From assembly GCA_964443785.1 (NCBI GenBank), contig CAYUER010000005.1, forward strand, positions 1-46,730: DNA of 46,730 bases, read 5' to 3'. Positions 37,846 to 44,564 of this stretch are shown one piece after another. Positions within the stretch are counted from its first letter, which is position 1. Each line of letters starts with the position of its first letter. The DNA is from CALMZN01 sp964443785. GTDB lineage: Bacteria; Patescibacteriota; Patescibacteriia; UBA1558; GWA2-36-10. The translations under genes were made by a program, and so were the position numbers. Below the pieces are notes generated by a model. It had not been told where the DNA came from. It ran no database searches and was given only the letters and a program-made list of their open reading frames with translations.

Positions 37846-38833
37846 TTTTTTCTGGGCTAATTATTTTATAGATTAAGCTACGAAATGGTGTCGGCACACT
37901 CTTACCCAAAGCACAAAAACTACTAGTCTCCATAGCCAAAAATAAATCATTCATAATTTTTTGATCGATTGTGCGCTTGTGCACCATCTCAGCTAGACGG
38001 TAGACCCCCTCACGACAAGGAGTACATTTATCACAATTTGATTCCATAAAAAACTGAGCCCAGCGATAAAGTAATAAATAAGGATCAGTTTTTTGCTTAT
38101 CATAAACTATGATGGCACCAGATCCGCCAACTGGACGATCAAGCTCAGTGCTCAAAAAAATCTCTCCACTTGCTCCACCACCAGCTTGGACAAAAAAATC
38201 TTTTTTGGGCCAAGAGCCAGTTTTTTCTAAAACCTCCCGAATACTCAAATCCAAAGCCAGCTCATAAACACCAGATTTTTTGACATCACCACTGATAGTG
38301 TAAAATCTTTTGGCTTCATAATCATCGTGAGCAATTTTAGAAACATAATAAAAGGTTTCAATATTATTGATCAAAGTCGGATAGCCATGGATGCCTTTTT
38401 GACCAGGAAAAGGCGGGCGCAAACGCGGCCTAGCAAGCTTACCCTCTATTTCTTCACACAAGACTGTCTCTTCGCCTGACAAATATCTTCCCTTTTCTTC
38501 AAAAACTGTAATCGGACTTTTAGCAATTATTTTTTCTAGAGGTTTTTTAAAGCGACGAAAATATTTTTTATTCAAATAAATAATGCCTTCACTACCAGGG
38601 ATAGTAGCCAAGGCTTTTTGCAGGCCATCTACCAAAACTTTAGGATGATGCTGTAAAATAAAATAATCTTTGTGCACATTTGGCTCACCTTCTGAACCAT
38701 TGGCTACAATATATTTTTTAGCTCCCGGAGCTTCGAGGACCATCTGCCACTTCAAATGAGTAGGAAAAGCGGCACCACCGCGCCCCAATAAATTAGCTTG
38801 TTTTAATTTTTCTATTAAGTCGCTTGGAGGCAT
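37838..38833 (-). CDS. NuoF/HndC-like NAD(P)H-binding flavoprotein of the hydrogenase
   Basis: 331 residues forming the NuoF core: LLGRGGAAFPTHLKW (16-29) and VANGSEGEPNVHKDYFIL (43-60) bind NAD(P)H and FMN, GRYLSGEETVLCEEIEGK contains the NAD-site acidic residues, and the C-terminal [4Fe-4S] is held by Cys267, 270, 273 and 307 (CDKCTPC, then SSFCALGKS). It lacks both the N-terminal thioredoxin-like [2Fe-2S] region and the C-terminal ferredoxin extension found in many HydB/HndC proteins. With hydA it would form the electron-transfer pair of an NAD(P)H-linked, possibly bifurcating, hydrogenase. The third subunit (NuoE/HydC-like) is missing here. It is the first gene of the operon. Confidence 0.92.
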   Translation of the reverse strand: MPPSDLIEKLKQANLLGRGGAAFPTHLKWQMVLEAPGAKKYIVANGSEGEPNVHKDYFILQHHPKVLVDGLQKALATIPGSEGIIYLNKKYFRRFKKPLEKIIAKSPITVFEEKGRYLSGEETVLCEEIEGKLARPRLRPPFPGQKGIHGYPTLINNIETFYYVSKIAHDDYEAKRFYTISGDVKKSGVYELALDLSIREVLEKTGSWPKKDFFVQAGGGASGEIFLSTELDRPVGGSGAIIVYDKQKTDPYLLLYRWAQFFMESNCDKCTPCREGVYRLAEMVHKRTIDQKIMNDLFLAMETSSFCALGKSVPTPFRSLIYKIISPEKNG

Positions 38834-38843
38834 AAATTTACCA

Positions 38844-38868
38844 TGTTAAATAGTCACGGCATTTAACA
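38844..38868 (-). promoter_or_regulatory. Inverted repeat directly upstream of the hydrogenase operon
   Basis: TGTTAAAT (38844-38851) and ATTTAACA (38861-38868) are perfect complements 9 bases apart, 11 bases before the NuoF-like ATG. A further TTAACA half lies near 38878. The half-site TTGTTAA (minus strand) resembles redox-regulator Rex half-sites, but the spacing differs from the known TTGTTAA-N4-TTAACAA operator. Could be an operator or a start-masking hairpin. Confidence 0.45.
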
Positions 38869-38902
38869 AGATAAATTTTAACATATTTTGACACTAATGA
38901 AA

Positions 38903-38946
38903 AACCCAAAAAGAAAAGGGGGAGGCACTCTTGGAGCACCTCCCCC
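38903..38946 (-). terminator. Rho-independent terminator of the 39.1 kb RNA
   Basis: On the minus strand GGGGGAGG and CCTCCCCC form a very stable stem, extended by CTC/GAG around the loop, followed by TTTTCTTTTT. Confidence 0.9.
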
Positions 38947-39323
38947 GTGGCACAATATCGCGACTTGAAGCAGTCGCACGACTTCAGGTCCAGCTTCGGA
39001 CACCCTAGGTGTACCGCCTAGTCCACTGACGAACAGTGGCCAACCCAATGTTTTTTAGGACAATGGTGATGTCCTTACCTTAATCAGTGACCATTTATAG
39101 TCGCTTGCTTCTCCGTTTACGGTGGGCAGAACCCGCTGACTCGGTATCAGTCAGGAACGACTGTAGAAGTCGTTCATGGTAAAGGACGGGGCCCCGACAA
39201 CCAAGCGCAATGACTATCGCTTTAGTAGTTGGGTACCCGCCAGAGAACCCAAGCGACCAAAGGCGAAGCCTGCAACAATGAATGCAGGGCCCCAACTCGA
39301 CAAAGGACAAAAGACATAACTAA
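38908..39323 (-). ncRNA. Free-standing multi-hairpin RNA, about 415 nt, unassigned
   Basis: Bounded by a consensus promoter (39330-39358) and a strong terminator, GC-rich against AT-rich flanks, with no credible protein frame. About ten local hairpins can be read in order on the minus strand: CCTGCA/TGCAGG, TTGGGT/ACCCAA, AGCG/CGCT, GAACGACT/AGTCGTTC, CTGACT/AGTCAG, GGACA/TGTCC, CCACTG/CAGTGG, CTAGG/CCTAG, GTCC/GGAC and GAAG/CTTC, then the terminator. I checked for a tmRNA tag and tRNA-like ends, RNase P GAGGAAAGTC and SRP GGAAGGAAGC signatures and saw none. It separates the hydrogenase operon from a coiled-coil gene. Probably a structural or regulatory RNA of unknown class. Confidence 0.65.
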
Positions 39324-39329
39324 GGCCAA

Positions 39330-39358
39330 AGTCTAACATAATATACAAAATATGTCAA
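39330..39358 (-). promoter_or_regulatory. Predicted promoter of the 39.1 kb RNA
   Basis: On the minus strand TTGACA, a 17-base spacer and TAGACT. The transcript would start near 39323. Confidence 0.75.
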
Positions 39359-39364
39359 GAACTA

Positions 39365-39399
39365 AAAACCACTCTATTATTTAGAGCGGTTTTATATAG
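39365..39399 (-). terminator. Rho-independent terminator of the 259-residue gene
   Basis: On the minus strand AAAACCGCTCT pairs with AGAGTGGTTTT (one G-U pair), followed by T residues. It separates the coiled-coil gene from the RNA promoter just downstream. Confidence 0.8.
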
Positions 39400-39413
39400 T
39401 CAAATCCTAAAAA

Positions 39414-40193
39414 TTAGCTAATCACCCTCAAGGCCTCTTGCACAGCCGAATAATGCAAATTTTTATAATCTTCAAATAAAACAAAAGCCTCTCGGCTAAT
39501 TTTTTCTAATTGTTGATAGCTGGCATTGGGCAATCTAGCAGCCAACAAATCACCAATTCTATTGTTCAAATCTGTTATCTGTCTATTATAATAATCTTTT
39601 CTTTTATTACTCAAATAAGCTAGACACCCACCTAGATCAAAAACATACTCGTCAATGCTTTCCCGCATGAGCTTAAATTTCATTCTCATGCCATCGACAT
39701 TGGGCTCAAAATCAGTGCTTAAAAATTTATCCCAGATCTCCTGATTTCTTTTTTCAAGATTCAACAACAAACTATCATCATGTTTTTCAGCGTGGTGTTC
39801 ACCACTCTCACCAATTGGCACAATTTCGTCTGCTGCCCTACCGCTGCTTACATCACTGATAATTTCTTTGATGCTAGCAGCATCTTGCGCCGCCACCGCT
39901 GCCATTGCTCTCTCTTGCTCTTTTTCCTTGGCAAATCTGACGGCACCTCTAGAGTCAGTTAGCTCTAATAATCTTTGGTTAATAGCCAAAATACCCGGAT
40001 CATTTTTAATTTTCTCTTCTCTCTTTTCACTATCCAGGTCCTTGCTGTCTAATAATTTTTGTTGGAGCTCCGCAAATAATTTTTGACGCTCGCCCAACAA
40101 TCTATTGATTTCTTCATTTCTGGCTTCTTCTAATCGTCTACGGGGTGAATCCATATCCGCATCAAAAGCATACTTATACTCACCTTCTGACAT
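39414..40193 (-). CDS. Uncharacterised soluble coiled-coil protein
   Basis: 259 residues, highly charged, without signal peptide or membrane helix. Residues about 15-85 form long helices (RRRLEEARNEEINRLLGERQK, then LFAELQQKLLDSKDL), followed by a central flexible acidic part (about 105-145) and a helical C-terminal half (RMKFKLMRESIDEYVFDLGGCLAYLSNKRKDYYNRQI, about 165-205). No family recognised. It has its own terminator and lies upstream of the 39.1 kb RNA. The composition resembles the N-terminal part of the 1474-residue protein, but I do not see clear homology. Confidence 0.65.
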   Translation of the reverse strand: MSEGEYKYAFDADMDSPRRRLEEARNEEINRLLGERQKLFAELQQKLLDSKDLDSEKREEKIKNDPGILAINQRLLELTDSRGAVRFAKEKEQERAMAAVAAQDAASIKEIISDVSSGRAADEIVPIGESGEHHAEKHDDSLLLNLEKRNQEIWDKFLSTDFEPNVDGMRMKFKLMRESIDEYVFDLGGCLAYLSNKRKDYYNRQITDLNNRIGDLLAARLPNASYQQLEKISREAFVLFEDYKNLHYSAVQEALRVIS

Positions 40194-40223
40194 AACAAAA
40201 ATTTAAAAAATTATTATAAACTA

Positions 40224-40697
40224 CTAATCACTTGTTGATTGGTCCATGTTTTCTGGCTCTATACCAGTGCTCTTGACGCCACAAGCCTTGGCAGCAGCAT
40301 GAAATGTTTTCCAAGTACTTTTATTAGTAGCATTATAAGTCAAGCGAGCAGCTTTGCGAGTTTTATTATAATTATCCCAGGCAGCTTTGCGAGCTTGATT
40401 ACGTAATTTTTGATCGGCTATACCCCAAGCTGACACTAGAGCTGTTTTACGAGTCTGCATGGCCACATTGATAGCAGTGGTACGCGTATTATAAGCAGTC
40501 ATGATAGCATCTTCTCTGGCAGCTACAGCATTTTGCAAGCAAACTGCTGGATATCCAGGAGTAGTGGTCGGGGTGCTAGTTCCCAGACGAAATGTTGCCA
40601 TGGCTTTTTCTTTTTCTGATGTATTAGCTGCAAAAACAATATGAGCTAAACTAAAAGTAAAAGCCAGCAAAGTCATAATAAACAAAAATTTTTTCAT
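40224..40697 (-). CDS. Small secreted helical protein of unknown function
   Basis: 157 residues with a signal peptide (about 1-23, ending HIVFA). The mature part has a Thr/Pro-rich start (TSTPTTTPGYPAVC) and then an Ala/Lys/Arg/Thr-rich helical region with repeating pattern (AREDAIMTAYNTRTTAINVAM, KAAWDNYNKTRKAARLTYN). Two Cys (about 53 and 143) may form a disulfide joining the ends of the helices. No enzyme motif. Similar Ala- and Arg-rich exported helical proteins are frequent in CPR genomes by my recollection; function unknown. Confidence 0.7.
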   Translation of the reverse strand: MKKFLFIMTLLAFTFSLAHIVFAANTSEKEKAMATFRLGTSTPTTTPGYPAVCLQNAVAAREDAIMTAYNTRTTAINVAMQTRKTALVSAWGIADQKLRNQARKAAWDNYNKTRKAARLTYNATNKSTWKTFHAAAKACGVKSTGIEPENMDQSTSD

Positions 40698-40750
40698 ATA
40701 TTTTTTATTTAATGATTAATAAAAACTAATTAAATAGGTAAAAAAATAAA

Positions 40751-41491
40751 TTATTGAGCTGTCCAACCACCATCTACAACTACAATCTGACCAGTCATGT
40801 AGCGAGAACCATCACTAGCTAAATACAAAGCTAATTCCGCAATATCATTTGGCTCACCCGCGTGGCCCATGGGAGTCATATTGGCCATCAACTGTTGAAA
40901 GCCCGGATCAGCCAAATAAGGCTTGGTCATATTGGTATCGATCACTCCTGGAGCTATGGCATTTACTCTGATTTTATCTTTGGCCAAGCCCACGGCTGCT
41001 GATCTCGTCAATTGGACAATACCACCCTTGGAAGCACAATAAGCCAAAGAGCCAGCAAAACCAACTACACCAGCAATGGAGGCTATATTTATAATACTAC
41101 CAACACTTTTTTGCTGCAACATAGCTGTGGTCGCTGCCCGCAAACCATAAAAAACACCAGATAGATTAACTTCAATAGTTTTGTGCCAGACCTCATCAGT
41201 GGTGTCATTGGCATTACCATTGGTAGCAATACCAGCATTATTGACCATAATATCAAGACGACCAAATTTATCAACACTTGATTTGACTAAGGCATCTACT
41301 TCAGCTGAGTTAGACACATCACACTTGATAAAAATAGCTTGTTCACTATATTTTTGCAGCAAATCACTTGGTCCGTCATTGACATCAGATAATACTACCT
41401 TAGCTCCTTCACTCAAAAATTTTGCAGCGATTGCCAAGCCAATACCAGAAGAAGCACCAGTGACAATAGCTATTTTATTTTCTAATTGCAT
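40751..41491 (-). CDS. Short-chain dehydrogenase/reductase, classical (FabG-like)
   Basis: 246 residues with all classical SDR elements: TGASSGIG cofactor loop (11-18), NNAGIA (84-89), catalytic Ser138, Tyr151 and Lys155 (YCASK), and PGVIDTNM after strand 6. Asp36 at the end of strand 2 (VVLSDVN) suggests a preference for NAD(H) over NADP(H). It could be a 3-oxoacyl-ACP reductase, but no other fatty acid synthesis gene is nearby, and CPR cells commonly lack that pathway, so a sugar or alcohol dehydrogenase role is as likely. Predicted extended -10 promoter TGTTATACT lies at about 41528-41536. Confidence 0.88.
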   Translation of the reverse strand: MQLENKIAIVTGASSGIGLAIAAKFLSEGAKVVLSDVNDGPSDLLQKYSEQAIFIKCDVSNSAEVDALVKSSVDKFGRLDIMVNNAGIATNGNANDTTDEVWHKTIEVNLSGVFYGLRAATTAMLQQKSVGSIINIASIAGVVGFAGSLAYCASKGGIVQLTRSAAVGLAKDKIRVNAIAPGVIDTNMTKPYLADPGFQQLMANMTPMGHAGEPNDIAELALYLASDGSRYMTGQIVVVDGGWTAQ

Positions 41492-41527
41492 ATTATTGAT
41501 GAATATTTAATATAAAAATTATATTTA

Positions 41528-41536
41528 AGTATAACA
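41528..41536 (-). promoter_or_regulatory. Predicted extended -10 element for the SDR gene
   Basis: TGTTATACT on the minus strand, about 37 bases before the start at 41491, with a weak -35 region. Confidence 0.4.
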
Positions 41537-41557
41537 TATTTTACAGCAAGATAAAAA

Positions 41558-42067
41558 TTATAATTTACGCGTATCATAAGCCCAGTGCAAAAGGGCTTGA
41601 CGCTGACGAGGTCGACAAGCGACATCACCCTGACGACAATGTCTGACTATCTGAAAAATATGACGCCTGACATTTTTCCAACGCTTGATTTGACGCAAAT
41701 CTTCCCTTGGGATGCGTCGACCCATATAATAGCGACAATACCACTGGAACCAACCTCTAGGATCATCTTTGTAAATCCAACCTTTCTTGCGCCATTCTGC
41801 CAGTGATTGGCTAGCGTTTACTTTGAAATAATTTAATTGTGGATCTTTTTTGTCTTTGGCTAGTTTGGCTTTTTTAAACCAACTTTTGGGAAATTCCTTT
41901 TTACAATCGGTCATATACTTACCACCAAAGACTCCCAAGGCTAACATTTGCACTGGAGTCAAATCTGGCTGAAAGTCTGGGTGAAAATTTTTACCCACAG
42001 CCTCAGTCAAATAATAACGATAATTTTTCTGAAAATAATCATTGACCACCACTAATTTTGCTTTCAT
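41558..42067 (-). CDS. Conserved basic protein of unknown function (WFQWYCRYYxGRR motif)
   Basis: 169 residues, strongly basic, without membrane helix. The most striking part is DDPRGWFQWYCRYYMGRRIPREDLRQIKRWKNVRRH (about 102-137, quoted in parts) followed by CRPRQRQALLHWAYDTRKL at the C-terminus. I have the impression that this Trp/Tyr/Arg-rich motif occurs in proteins from diverse bacteria and fungi, but no function is known to me. The composition suggests nucleic-acid binding. It starts four bases after the cysteine-rich gene and probably shares its transcript. Confidence 0.7.
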   Translation of the reverse strand: MKAKLVVVNDYFQKNYRYYLTEAVGKNFHPDFQPDLTPVQMLALGVFGGKYMTDCKKEFPKSWFKKAKLAKDKKDPQLNYFKVNASQSLAEWRKKGWIYKDDPRGWFQWYCRYYMGRRIPREDLRQIKRWKNVRRHIFQIVRHCRQGDVACRPRQRQALLHWAYDTRKL

Positions 42068-42071
42068 AAAA

Positions 42072-42398
42072 TTATTCGCTCACTATTTTACAGACTGTAT
42101 CAATACATTTTACTGCACTCTTATCAATGTAGGGACAAGGAGCACAGGAAATGCCACTAGGTTTCTTGAAAGGACAATAAGGTTTCCAAGTAATATTAGC
42201 TACCACCCCGCAAGCACAAGGCGTACAATCCGGAGCGGTGATGTGACACTCAGCATCATCACTGCAGGCCAAGCGTGGTTTATTTTTGACCAAATCATTT
42301 AAGTAGTTGTTATAAGTATAAAAACTACCTTGGTTGTTCATATAAACAAAGCCATAAACCAGCCCAGCGAATATTAAAATAAATAATATTAATTTCAT
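42072..42398 (-). CDS. Small membrane-anchored or secreted cysteine-rich protein
   Basis: 108 residues. An N-terminal hydrophobic segment (about 2-19) can act as signal or anchor. The exterior part has about nine cysteines arranged as ACSDDAECHITAPDCTPCACG, PYCPFKKPSGISCAPCPY and KCIDTVCKI, consistent with several disulfide bonds or a metal site. No domain recognised. It is preceded upstream by a terminator, and followed four bases later by the conserved basic protein. Confidence 0.65.
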   Translation of the reverse strand: MKLILFILIFAGLVYGFVYMNNQGSFYTYNNYLNDLVKNKPRLACSDDAECHITAPDCTPCACGVVANITWKPYCPFKKPSGISCAPCPYIDKSAVKCIDTVCKIVSE

Positions 42399-42440
42399 AT
42401 GATTTATTTTAGCATTTTCTGGTATTTTTTGATATAAGCA

Positions 42441-42471
42441 AAAAAACCGGCCCAGAGGGACCGATTTTTTT
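42441..42471. terminator. Rho-independent terminator (bidirectional form)
   Basis: AAAAAACCGG and CCGATTTTTT arms with CCC/GGG inside, one mismatch, A run on the left and T run on the right. On the minus strand it ends transcription from the zinc-ribbon gene. Confidence 0.75.
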
Positions 42472-42499
42472 ATATTAGATTAAAAAAATATTATTTTTT

Positions 42500-42538
42500 C
42501 CCGCCCGCTACGCCTGAGCGTAGCGATGGCGGGCAGGC
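42500..42538. repeat. Dispersed GC-rich palindromic element
   Basis: Starts CCCGCCCGCTACGCC and ends GCGATGGCGGGCAGG; inner arms CTACGC/GCGTAG and outer arms GCCCGC/GCGGGC pair. It lies in AT-rich spacer after the zinc-ribbon gene and is related to the element inserted in the tRNA fragment (32626-32665). Confidence 0.75.
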
Positions 42539-42545
42539 TTTTTAT

Positions 42546-43193
42546 TTATTTTTTCTTTTTAGCTGATACTTTTTTTACTGTTACTTTAGTTTTAGTTTTT
42601 TCTTTAGCTAATGGCTTGACTTCTGGTGTAGTTTCAACTTTTTTTTCAGCTTTGGCTGATTTAGCCACTTTTTCTACTGGAGCATTAGGAGTCAATATTT
42701 TAATCAATTGATCTATTTTGTTATTCAACATTTTGATCTCTTTGATCACCTCAGTAGAATTGGCGCTGTCATTATTATTCTTAAATCCTTTGTCATGAGC
42801 ACCTTTGCCAAAACAATTATCACAAAAAACTGGCTTACCAGCTGTTGGTCTAAAGGGCAATTGGCAATCTTGACCACATTTATCACAAACTGCTTGATAG
42901 GTTTTTTTATCATCAAAACCAAAACGATTTGGTCTATCGCTACCAAAATTACTTTGTCTAGAACCGCCATTTTGTTTTTCAAAGCATTTACTACAAAAAA
43001 CTGGTCGACCATTACTTGGCTTAAAAGGAATTTCGCAATCCTGACCACATTCACTGCAAGTAGCTTGGTGCATACTAGATCTAGCACCATCACGAGCACC
43101 AACACGACGATTGCCGCCAAATGACTGATTTCTGTCAAATCCGCGCTTAAAACCACCGCCTGACCTTCTATTATCTCTGTTAAAATTACCCAT
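42546..43193 (-). CDS. Double CxxC-x17-CxxC zinc-ribbon protein with RG-rich N-terminus
   Basis: 215 residues. The N-terminus (1-40) is rich in Arg, Gly, Asn and Phe (RSGGGFKRGFDRNQSFGG), like RNA-binding RGG segments. Two zinc-ribbon modules follow: Cys46/49 and 67/70 (CSECGQDCEIPFKPSNGRP), and Cys103/106 and 124/127, each with the PFxPxxGxPVxC core of the CxxC_CxxC family (TIGR04272, from memory). A middle helix (about 140-170) and a Lys/Ala/Thr-rich C-terminal tail (KVTVKKVSAKKKK) complete it. Likely a nucleic-acid- or ribosome-associated protein. It has its own promoter and terminator. Confidence 0.82.
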   Translation of the reverse strand: MGNFNRDNRRSGGGFKRGFDRNQSFGGNRRVGARDGARSSMHQATCSECGQDCEIPFKPSNGRPVFCSKCFEKQNGGSRQSNFGSDRPNRFGFDDKKTYQAVCDKCGQDCQLPFRPTAGKPVFCDNCFGKGAHDKGFKNNNDSANSTEVIKEIKMLNNKIDQLIKILTPNAPVEKVAKSAKAEKKVETTPEVKPLAKEKTKTKVTVKKVSAKKKK

Positions 43194-43223
43194 TATTTAT
43201 GTTTAATTATTTAATAAGTTATA

Positions 43224-43252
43224 ACTATAACATATTTTTTTAAAAAAATCAA
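43224..43252 (-). promoter_or_regulatory. Predicted promoter of the zinc-ribbon gene
   Basis: On the minus strand TTGATT, a 17-base spacer and TATAGT with upstream TG, about 30 bases before the start at 43193. Confidence 0.65.
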
Positions 43253-43306
43253 TAGCTAGACAAAAAAGAATATTTTTAGTCTAAATCAAATCAAAAAAAG
43301 AATTTT

Positions 43307-44539
43307 CTAGCCAACAATCTTGAGGCCAGCCAAACGACCAGTAGCCCAAGCAGCTTGTAAATTAAAGCCACCCGTAAAACCATCGATATCCAAAATCTCG
43401 CCAGCAAAGTATAAATTGGGACAAACTTTTGACTGCATGGTACTAGGATCTACTTCCGCCAAAGATATACCGCCAGCAGTCACAAATTCATCACCAGCTC
43501 GACGAGCGATAATTGTCAATGATAAATTTTTGAGCAATTCTGTTATCTGTCTCAAAGCTACTTTGCTAATTTCATTATTTTTTGCCGCCGCATTGATGCC
43601 AGATTGTTCCAACAAAATTTTAGCCAAAGACAATGGTATCAACAATTGTAAAGTATTTTTGAATAATTTTTTAGGATTAGTGTTGATATAATTTTTGAAT
43701 TGCATCAAGATCTGGTCTGACGATAAATCTGGCAATACATCAATCAATATTGCCAAAGGCCTCAGCTCCTGAAAATCTTCAAAAGCTACCAAAGCAGAAA
43801 AAGCAAAAACTACTGGACCGCTAATACCCCAATGAGTAAAAATTAATGGTCCTTGAGCAATTATTTTTTTATTACTACTGTGTATGATTTTCACCTTAGC
43901 AAAAGACAAGCCTGATAATTCCTGAGGCCAAGATTCGCTAGTGACCAAAGAGCTCAAAGATGGCGCTAGTCTGCTAGTATGATGCCCCAAAACCTCCGCT
44001 AGCTGATAGCCATCGCCAGTCGAGCCAGTCTGACGATAGGCTTGACCACCCAAAGTCAGGATAACTTTATCAACTTTTAAATCTGCTTTATTTTGAGAAT
44101 GAATAATAAAATAATTATCTTGTTTTTGTATTTTTTGGACAGCGTGCTGAAATAATACTTTGGTTTTATGTTTTTTAAAAATATTTTCAAAAACTCTGAC
44201 TACATCTTGACCATTATTGGAAACTGGAAAAACTCTATTATCCGCCTCACATTTTAAAGGCACGCCGTGACTGACAAACCAATCTTGGACAGCCTGTGGC
44301 GAAAAGACATGCATAGCTGAATTCAAAAATTTTCCACCCCGTGGATATTTTGATAAAACAGTTTTGATATCTTCGATGCCGGTAGTCACATTGCAGCGAC
44401 CGCCACCAGAGATGATCACTTTTTTACCCAAAGAATTATTTTTTTCTAGCAAAAAAACTTCCGCCTCAGGGTGATTTTCATTTATAGTAGCAGCAGCCAT
44501 CATACCAGCCGCACCGCCACCAATAATCGCTATACGCAT
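43307..44539 (-). CDS. HI0933/BaiN-type FAD-dependent oxidoreductase
   Basis: 410-residue flavoprotein. The FAD-binding fold begins MRIAIIGGGAAGMMAA (GxGxxG at 7-12), followed by LLEKNNSLGKKVIISGGGRCN, the signature segment of the HI0933-like family, and ends with LYFAGEILDIDGFTGGFNLQAAWATGRLAG, which closes the FAD site. These enzymes reduce unidentified substrates; BaiN acts on bile acid intermediates in gut clostridia, but that role is unlikely to apply here. It starts 25 bases after the Memo-CapA fusion gene and probably shares its transcript. Confidence 0.9.
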   Translation of the reverse strand: MRIAIIGGGAAGMMAAATINENHPEAEVFLLEKNNSLGKKVIISGGGRCNVTTGIEDIKTVLSKYPRGGKFLNSAMHVFSPQAVQDWFVSHGVPLKCEADNRVFPVSNNGQDVVRVFENIFKKHKTKVLFQHAVQKIQKQDNYFIIHSQNKADLKVDKVILTLGGQAYRQTGSTGDGYQLAEVLGHHTSRLAPSLSSLVTSESWPQELSGLSFAKVKIIHSSNKKIIAQGPLIFTHWGISGPVVFAFSALVAFEDFQELRPLAILIDVLPDLSSDQILMQFKNYINTNPKKLFKNTLQLLIPLSLAKILLEQSGINAAAKNNEISKVALRQITELLKNLSLTIIARRAGDEFVTAGGISLAEVDPSTMQSKVCPNLYFAGEILDIDGFTGGFNLQAAWATGRLAGLKIVG

Positions 44540-44564
44540 AAAATTATTTCTGCCGCTATAAATA

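Noticed and set aside
39095..39310. 71-residue frame within the 39.1 kb RNA
   Set aside because: It starts at TTG, has no ribosome-binding site, is Cys/Arg rich without pattern, and spans several predicted hairpins.
38908..39323. tmRNA candidate
   Set aside because: A frame reading ASDYKWSLIK is present, but it lacks the usual LAA-type ending and there is no tRNA-like terminal pairing with a TTCGA loop.
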